From NCBI GenBank assembly GCA_040507895.1, contig JBEVNX010000098.1, positions 1 through 13,872 of the forward strand: a stretch of 13,872 nucleotides of DNA. Direction: 5' to 3'. Below, piece after piece: positions 9,666 through 13,872 of the stretch (positions are counted from its first letter, which is position 1; every line of letters starts with the position of its first letter). The position numbers and the translations under genes are program-made. This DNA is from JBEVNX01 sp040507895. GTDB taxonomy: Bacteria > Desulfobacterota > Binatia > JACPRU01. The notes beneath the pieces were generated by a model. It was not told where the DNA came from. It saw nothing but the letters and a program-made list of their open reading frames with translations, and did not search any database.

Positions 9666-9866
9666 GATTACCGGCCTCGTAGCTCGTCGCCCGCCTAGGT
9701 TCGTAATATTGCGCAAAGTTCGCGAGCATACCCTCTGGAGGCAACCGAATCCACAGATTCTGCCCGGAACATGACGAGCTCCGCGGCCCGGGAATGATGG
9801 CCGTCAGGAGAGAGGCGAGGGAAAGCTAACCCTTCGCGACATGAGCTTTCGCGTCCCGCCGATTCG

Positions 9867-10715
9867 TCAGCGGCTCGGCGCCGCCTCGGCATGCTGCGGC
9901 AGGTCGTCGGCGATCTCGAACCACGGGGCCTTCGAGCCGACGAAGATGTGAAACTGCGGCCGGATCCCGGGGTCGTCGTCGAGCGAGCCCATCGGGACGA
10001 CGGCGATTCCCCTTTCGCGGTCGATGCGTGGCATCTTCGAGCCGCACGTCCGGCAGAAGACCTGGGTGAAGAACCGCGCCTCGGGAACCTTGTAGGATGC
10101 GCGGTTTCCTTCGCCACGGGTGAACCTCACCCCGTCGGCCGATGTGAAGAGGTTTGCCGCATGAGCAGCGGAACGGGCGCGGCGGCATCGGCCGCAGTGA
10201 CAGTTGGCGGCGCGGAGGGGCTCGCCCTCCACGACGAACGTCACTCCGCCGCAGAGACAGCTACCGCGCACCGCGCCGGGCGGGTCGAGTGGAGGCCGAT
10301 CCGGCACGATGGGAGCTTCGAACCCTGCCGGGTACGCGCCGAACCGCACGAGGTCGTCGCGGATCTCGTACCACGGCGCCTTCGAGCCGACGAAGATGTG
10401 AGCGACCGGACGCGCGCCTGGGTCGACCGCGAGATTGCCGGCCGGCATGAAGACGCGACCTTCGAACGCAGCGTCGGACGGGACAACCGATCCACAGTGG
10501 CCGCAGAAGCAGCGCGAGAATCCGGGAGACGATTCCCAACGGACGACGTGTTCGGCGCCGCTAAGACGAAAGCGATCCGCCGGACCCGCTATGTACGTCG
10601 CGAAGGGTGTGCCGTGGCTCTTGCGGCAGCGCGAGCAGTGACAATGCGACATCAGCTCGAGCGGAGAGTCCAGCTGCCAGGAGACTCGCCTGCAGAGACA
10701 GCCGGCTTCGTTCAT
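9867..10715 (-). CDS. Tandem GFA-domain protein (two fused CENP-V/GFA zinc domains)
   Basis: A 282-residue protein made of two complete GFA domains, the fold of glutathione-dependent formaldehyde-activating enzyme (Gfa) and CENP-V. Single-domain members are about 130-150 residues, so this is an internal duplication or fusion. Domain 1 has zinc ligands in GCLCRR (C6, C8), CHCSRC (C25, C27, C30) and CFCGHCG (C69, C71, C74); domain 2 has GSCLCGG (C153, C155), CHCGRC (C172, C174, C177) and FCRTCG (C221, C224). Both end in the family motif HIFVGSKAPW(Y/F)EI at 106-118 and 256-268, exactly 150 residues apart. Most GFA proteins have no proven reaction, so formaldehyde chemistry should not be assumed. 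Start is ATG 10715: GGAGGT lies four bases upstream, and the in-frame GTG at 10721 overlaps that site. No signal peptide, hence cytoplasmic. Confidence 0.9.
   Translation of the reverse strand: MNEAGCLCRRVSWQLDSPLELMSHCHCSRCRKSHGTPFATYIAGPADRFRLSGAEHVVRWESSPGFSRCFCGHCGSVVPSDAAFEGRVFMPAGNLAVDPGARPVAHIFVGSKAPWYEIRDDLVRFGAYPAGFEAPIVPDRPPLDPPGAVRGSCLCGGVTFVVEGEPLRAANCHCGRCRRARSAAHAANLFTSADGVRFTRGEGNRASYKVPEARFFTQVFCRTCGSKMPRIDRERGIAVVPMGSLDDDPGIRPQFHIFVGSKAPWFEIADDLPQHAEAAPSR
9901..10401. repeat. 51-bp direct repeat within the tandem GFA gene
   Basis: Positions 9901-9951 and 10351-10401 match at 47 of 51 bases by my alignment, in the same orientation and exactly 450 bp (150 codons) apart. They encode the C-terminal HIFVGSKAPW motif of each GFA domain. 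The final 24 bases are identical except nothing differs after 9928, so the similarity is strongest over the motif itself. Confidence 0.85.
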
Positions 10716-10883
10716 GTGCACCTCCCGCGAGGGGAACTACGCGCGCTGGAGGCCTGAAGCAAGGCCGCTCAGACCCTCTTCGGAGACGCACGGGTACTAG
10801 ACCGCCTCGGTTCGTGCACCACAGCTACACACTCCGCGCCGCGACGTGATCTGCACAGGGTTTTTCGATGCCCTCGCTGCATA

Positions 10884-10910
10884 GATTCGAACGGCCCCGG
10901 CCGTCGAATC
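10884..10910 (+). other. Inverted repeat / hairpin 1 upstream of the sulfatase-fold gene
   Basis: GATTCGA-(A)-CGGCC pairs with GGCCGTCGAATC across a minimal loop, giving a 12-bp stem with a single bulged A. It lies 4 bp before a second hairpin (10914-10954) and about 55 bp before the ATG at 10966. No T tract follows, so it does not look like a simple terminator. Confidence 0.6.
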
Positions 10911-10913
10911 GCG

Positions 10914-10954
10914 GCCCGGGCAAAAACTGCTTTTTACGCAGTCTTTGTCCGGGC
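10914..10954 (+). other. Inverted repeat / hairpin 2 directly upstream of the sulfatase-fold gene
   Basis: GCCCGGGCAAAAACTGC (10914-10930) pairs with GCAGTCTTTGTCCGGGC (10938-10954) around the 7-base loop TTTTTAC: 17 positions with one G-U wobble and one A-C mismatch. It ends 11 bp before ATG 10966. Possible roles are an operator, a leader structure affecting translation, or a weak bidirectional terminator; the short TATTTTT after it is a poor T tract. Confidence 0.65.
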
Positions 10955-10965
10955 TAGTATTTTTC

Positions 10966-12624
10966 ATGCGCCGCTTCCCGCTTCTGCCGCCTCTGCTCGC
11001 CATCGTCATCACCGGCATCAAGTCCGCGGCGGTCTCGCGTTCGCTTTACGGCGCGCTTGTTCCAGGCGCGATGGCCGCGCTTGCCTGGAATGATCTGCCG
11101 CTCCTCGGACTCGTTACTCTGTTCGCGCTTATCGGCGGACATAAAGGCATCACCGGCCTGGTCTTTCGCCTCGTGAGCGCCACCGTCGTTATCTGGTATC
11201 TCGCCGACACCGAGGTCGTGACGATGCTTCATACGCGGGTCGAGGTTACGGAGATTCTCCAGTACGCAACCGAGGTGGCCTATACGACTGAGGGGCGTTG
11301 GCTCACGGTCTTTACCGCCTGCTTGATTCTTTGCATGAGCCTTGTCCGCATCGGGCGGATCAAGCTCCCCTTCCCGCTTTTTCTCTTTATCGCCTCGATC
11401 GCGCTCCTCGCTCTGCCGACCTCTCGATCGCGGCCGGAGCTGGTCGATTTTTCGACGCCGGTAAAAGTTCGCGCCGAGCGAATACGCGGCAGTGAAGCAC
11501 CGCGCTTCACGCCCGAGGAGATTCGAGCCCTCAGCGCGGACAAGCCGCTCGCCTCGGCGCACTGGCGCGAGAAACGAAATGTCATTCTCGTGCTCATCGA
11601 ATCGCTTTCGGCGGCGGATTCGCACCGCACATCGGGAATTTTCCATCGCCTCGAAAAGCTCGACGCGCTTTCGAGTCGCGGCGCGCTGTTCAAGAATTTT
11701 TACGCCAATTATCTCAATACCGAGGGCGGGATCATCTCCGTCTTCGGCGCCGTGCCGCCGCTGCAATACCCCGGCGCGGGTTGGGACCTCTATCGTTCTC
11801 ACGAAAAAAACGGCAGCGCGCTGCGATTTCTGCCGCCGGAGTACCGCCGCGTGTTCCTGGCCTCCTCGGACCTCGGCTTTCGCGGCGAGCGGAGCTATCT
11901 TGCCACGCTCGGATTCGCGGATCTGCGCGACATGAAAAATGTGGCGCGCTTTCAACATGCGGTACGCTCGGTCTTTCTCAGCCCGGCCGACGAAGTGCTC
12001 TACGCCGAGGCGCTCGAGATTCTGCCGACGCTCGCCGCACCCTATTTTCTGGCACTCGAGACGACGAGCAGCCACGAGCCGTACGAGCATCCGCACGGCG
12101 GGCCGGATACGGAAAGAGCGGTGTGGGCGTATGTCGAAGAGGAGATCGTGAAATTTGCGGAGTCGCTGTCGACAAATGGCTTTTTTGAGAACGGCCATCT
12201 GATTATCACCGGCGATCACCGGCGGATGGATCCGCTGACGCACGAAGAGACGGCGCGCTACGGGGCGTGTGCGGCATATGCGGTTCCGCTGATGATCTTC
12301 GGCCCGGGGATCGAGCCCGGGAACATTGACGAGCGGCTGCTGCAACAAACAGATCTTCTCCGCTTGCTTCCCGACGTGGTCTCGGGCGAGGAAACGCTCA
12401 GCGAGACGCTCCTACTTGCCGGGAAATACTCGAAGCCGCTTTTCGGCGATGCACCGGCCCCGGCGCTTGTCGGGGTAAAGGGCGAGGACGGGGCCGTGCG
12501 CTGTTTTTCCGGGACAGTCTTTGGCAGCAAAGTCGAAGGATATGACGGCGCGCCGGCTGGGGCGGTTACCGCGTTAAAACGAAGCCTCGCTGCTATGCAG
12601 CTTAACGCGCCTGCCTTACCGTAA
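10966..12624 (+). CDS. LtaS/MdoB-like membrane sulfatase-fold phosphotransferase
   Basis: A 552-residue protein with an N-terminal membrane region (hydrophobic spans near 8-18, 30-57, 64-80, 112-128 and 134-150) and an extracytoplasmic alkaline-phosphatase-superfamily domain from ~200. Metal- and nucleophile-site candidates follow the LtaS pattern: ILVLIESLS (E212), NTEGGI (T252, likely the Thr nucleophile), and ITGDHRRMD (D417, H418). The family transfers phosphoglycerol or phosphoethanolamine from phospholipids to glucans, teichoic acids or lipid A sugars; the acceptor here is unknown. ATG 10966 is preferred to the in-frame TTG 10945, which lies inside a hairpin arm; no Shine-Dalgarno is visible. 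Codon use is more T-rich (many TTT Phe, AAT, GTA) than the genes to the left, hinting at a different origin. Its stop overlaps that of the convergent glycosyltransferase relic. Confidence 0.8.
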   Translation: MRRFPLLPPLLAIVITGIKSAAVSRSLYGALVPGAMAALAWNDLPLLGLVTLFALIGGHKGITGLVFRLVSATVVIWYLADTEVVTMLHTRVEVTEILQYATEVAYTTEGRWLTVFTACLILCMSLVRIGRIKLPFPLFLFIASIALLALPTSRSRPELVDFSTPVKVRAERIRGSEAPRFTPEEIRALSADKPLASAHWREKRNVILVLIESLSAADSHRTSGIFHRLEKLDALSSRGALFKNFYANYLNTEGGIISVFGAVPPLQYPGAGWDLYRSHEKNGSALRFLPPEYRRVFLASSDLGFRGERSYLATLGFADLRDMKNVARFQHAVRSVFLSPADEVLYAEALEILPTLAAPYFLALETTSSHEPYEHPHGGPDTERAVWAYVEEEIVKFAESLSTNGFFENGHLIITGDHRRMDPLTHEETARYGACAAYAVPLMIFGPGIEPGNIDERLLQQTDLLRLLPDVVSGEETLSETLLLAGKYSKPLFGDAPAPALVGVKGEDGAVRCFSGTVFGSKVEGYDGAPAGAVTALKRSLAAMQLNAPALP

Positions 12625-13146
12625 ACGCAGCGTTTTGAGGATCGGTGCGTTGTCGACGCGAAATTCCCAATGCGGCGGGCGCTCGGCGTCAAGCCTGAAA
12701 AGCAGCCCCGAATGGCGGTCCGTGCGCGTGATGTAAGATCAGGTAAATCGGCCGTGTTTCTCCCGACGCCAGGGCCGCGCTGAGCTGCTTGAATCTCCGC
12801 AGCTCGATGTCCGGCAGGAGCCAGTGCGCTGCGACGGGTTGAAGAATATGCCGGCCGACGCCGACAAAAAGCAGCGCTTGCCCCGGCGCCTCGGCGTTTA
12901 ACCGCTTCACCGCGGCGCGGTACGACGAGCCCCAATAATCGGTCGCCTGCGGAAAGCCGCGCGCCTGTGCCGAGCTGAGGCCGCCGGCCCAGAAATTATA
13001 GAAACTAAGATTGAACGGGTGATTCGCGACGTTCCAGCACAGGACGGGCACAAAGAGGAGCATCGCGGCAGGCGGGAAGACCGCGAAGAGCCGCTCCGAG
13101 CGCGACAAAAATCGAAAACACCGGCAGCACCTCGAGCCAGTGGCGA
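12616..13146 (-). pseudogene. C-terminal fragment of a GT39/PMT-like integral membrane glycosyltransferase, two frameshifts
   Basis: Minus-strand reading from 13145 gives RHWLEVLPVFSIFVALGA; after a frame change near 13095, RLFAVFPPAAMLLFVP, HPFNLSFYNFWAGGLSSA and TDYWGSSYRAAVKRLNAEAP; after another near 12733, TDRHSGLLFRLDAERPP and a normal end at TAA 12618-12616. The succession RH..EVLP, membrane span, HP...SFYN..AGG, TDYWG.S...A...LN is that of the C-terminal part of GT39/PMT-family polyprenyl-phosphate-sugar glycosyltransferases. About 175 of an expected 500-600 residues remain; the catalytic N-terminal loops are absent. The homology starts abruptly at about 13146. Its stop lies within the last nine bases of the convergent sulfatase-fold gene, so the pair was probably acquired or inherited together. 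Confidence 0.55.
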
Positions 13147-13320
13147 ATGATCAACGACGATGCCAGGAACTACGTCTTCTCCAACGTGTTCGAGGTCGCG
13201 TCGCGGGCCAAGCCCTACGGGAAGGTCGCGGTCGGTAAGAACGTCCAGTACGTGATCGGGTCATCCGTGCCGAGGGGTCTCCGCCTTGCGCGCGCCGGCC
13301 CCAGGGAGAAATTTCTCTGA
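13147..13320 (+). pseudogene. Short unrecognised gene fragment (possibly the N-terminus of a cupin-like protein)
   Basis: From ATG 13147 the plus strand reads MINDDARNYVFSNVFEVASR then AKPYGKVAVGKNVQYVI with protein-like composition, continuing in frame to TGA 13318-13320 (57 residues). Near 13258 a change of frame would give VIRAEGSPPCARR instead of a low-quality tail, so a frameshift there is likely. The pattern VFSN..EVASR...Y.KVAV.KN..YVI followed by RAEG.SP reminds me of the N-terminal part of a small cupin-like family, but I cannot name it. The rest of the gene is absent. No ribosome-binding site is visible, and the fragment begins exactly where the opposite-strand glycosyltransferase relic ends. 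From 13321 to 13480 I see nothing further. Confidence 0.3.
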
Positions 13321-13480
13321 GTTGAGACCCGCTACGTCGGATGAGCTAGCAGCGCCGTCGATTTCCGCAGTTTTCTACAGGATGGCGTCGGCGTATTCCG
13401 AATGGCGGGGAGACCTGATATTTGGGCGCGAGGTCGGCGTCGGGCGTGGCGGGTCGCATGTCGGCGGCTAGCGATAGGAC

Positions 13481-13872
13481 GTGGACACGGACATTCGACT
13501 CAAGCGGATCACCGTCACTGGAGGTGCCGGCTTTCTCGGGAGCCACGTCGTGGAGGTGCTCGAGCGTGCCGGTTGCAGGAACATCTTCGTGCCGCGCTCG
13601 GCAGAATACGACCTTAGACGCAGCGACGCTGTCGTCCGCATGTACTCGGACGCGCGACCGGAGATCGTCATCCACTTGGCGGCGGTCGTGGGTGGAATCG
13701 GTGCGAACCGGGAGAACCCGGGGCGGTTCTTCTACGAAAACATGATGATGGGTACCGAGGTCATGGAGCAGGCTCGGCTCAGCGGGGTCGAGAAGTTCGT
13801 CGCCGCGGGAACCGTCTGCGCGTATCCGAAGCACACGCCGGTTCCGTTCCGAGAGGACGACCTCTGGAATGG
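13481..13872 (+). CDS. GDP-L-fucose synthase-like NAD-dependent epimerase/reductase (3' end cut by window edge)
   Basis: The first 130 residues of an extended short-chain dehydrogenase acting on a nucleotide sugar. The nucleotide-binding motif TGGAGFLGSHV is at 13-23, IHLAAVVGGIGANRENPG at 64-81, FFYENMMMGTEVMEQ at 83-97 and the active-site strand AAGTVCAYPKHTPVPF at 108-123. These segments are typical of GDP-4-keto-6-deoxy-D-mannose epimerase/reductase (GDP-fucose synthase) and its close relatives. Thr111 stands at the usual catalytic Ser/Thr position; the YxxxK pair lies beyond the window. The start is forced: an in-frame TAG at 13475-13477 is followed by GAC and then GTG 13481, the first possible initiator. 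AGGA (13476-13479) is almost adjacent to the GTG, an unusually tight spacing. Likely opens a surface polysaccharide gene group to the right. Confidence 0.85.
   Translation, partial: MDTDIRLKRITVTGGAGFLGSHVVEVLERAGCRNIFVPRSAEYDLRRSDAVVRMYSDARPEIVIHLAAVVGGIGANRENPGRFFYENMMMGTEVMEQARLSGVEKFVAAGTVCAYPKHTPVPFREDDLWN

Noticed and set aside
7725..9698. A 657-codon plus-strand reading frame opposite the sugar dehydrogenase
   Set aside because: Translation is Arg/Asp/Glu/Val-rich low-information sequence typical of the antisense of a high-GC gene; the opposite strand has clear family motifs and a signal peptide.
9749..9762. Small hairpin GAATC-CACA-GATTC upstream of the sugar dehydrogenase
   Set aside because: Five-base stem only, expected by chance, with no T tract or regulator nearby.
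9891..10757. A 288-codon plus-strand reading frame opposite the GFA gene
   Set aside because: Antisense shadow; cysteine motifs and ribosome-binding site support the minus strand.
10884..10954. Hairpins as an integron attC site or IS end
   Set aside because: No core-site sequences, no integrase or transposase, and no matching inverted copy at the other edge of the block.
10954..12348. A 464-codon minus-strand reading frame opposite the sulfatase-fold gene
   Set aside because: Charged, motif-free composition; the plus strand carries membrane spans and the GDH and TEGG motifs.
13346..13834. A minus-strand reading frame opposite the fucose-synthase-like gene
   Set aside because: No motifs; the plus strand has an unmistakable Rossmann start and active-site strand.

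Overview
The window is high-GC bacterial chromosomal DNA with a dense run of minus-strand housekeeping and accessory genes from position 1 to about 10.7 kb, followed by a mixed plus/minus accessory end. The content (an alaC-hom type amino-acid operon carrying an F420-type LLM oxidoreductase, a RecG with a long N-terminal extension, a secreted PQQ-type sugar dehydrogenase with extra beta domains, a tandem GFA protein) would suit a soil or sediment bacterium of the old deltaproteobacterial assemblage or a related lineage such as Binatota. That placement is an inference from gene content only; no marker here settles it.

Layout. 1-3627: an operon read right to left, alaC (PLP aminotransferase) - LLM-class oxidoreductase - hom (homoserine dehydrogenase, cut by the window edge). 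A good sigma70-like promoter lies immediately before alaC, and the oxidoreductase and hom overlap as TGATG. 3647-4099: a small membrane-protein reading frame broken by two frameshifts. 4054-4632: a LOG-family nucleotide phosphoribohydrolase. 4693-4882: the N-terminal stump of an amidase. 4879-7302: intact recG. 7303-7751: a gene-free gap holding what looks like the C-terminal relic of a type I restriction R subunit with an in-frame amber codon. 7752-9665: exported sugar dehydrogenase with Ig-like and further C-terminal domains. 9867-10715: two fused GFA domains. 10716-10965: a divergent intergenic region with two consecutive hairpins. 10966-12624 (+): an LtaS/MdoB-like membrane sulfatase-fold enzyme. 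12616-13146 (-): the C-terminal third of a GT39-like glycosyltransferase with two frameshifts, convergent with and overlapping the sulfatase gene. 13147-13320 (+): a short broken fragment of an unrecognised gene. 13481-end (+): the start of a GDP-L-fucose-synthase-like nucleotide-sugar epimerase/reductase.

How it fits together. The left operon links alanine/glutamate transamination with the aspartate-family pathway toward threonine and methionine. The middle is conserved DNA repair plus unrelated single genes. The right end concerns the cell surface: a phosphoglycerol/phosphoethanolamine-transferase-like enzyme, a lipid-linked-sugar glycosyltransferase relic and a deoxysugar synthase. Frameshifts occur only in short relics between long intact genes, which favours real gene decay over poor sequence quality. 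I see no tRNA, rRNA, CRISPR array, complete mobile element or complete defence system, and nothing that amounts to a clear new multi-gene system. The points most worth a second look are the oxidoreductase coupled to hom, the hairpin-preceded sulfatase block, and the abrupt junction near 13146.
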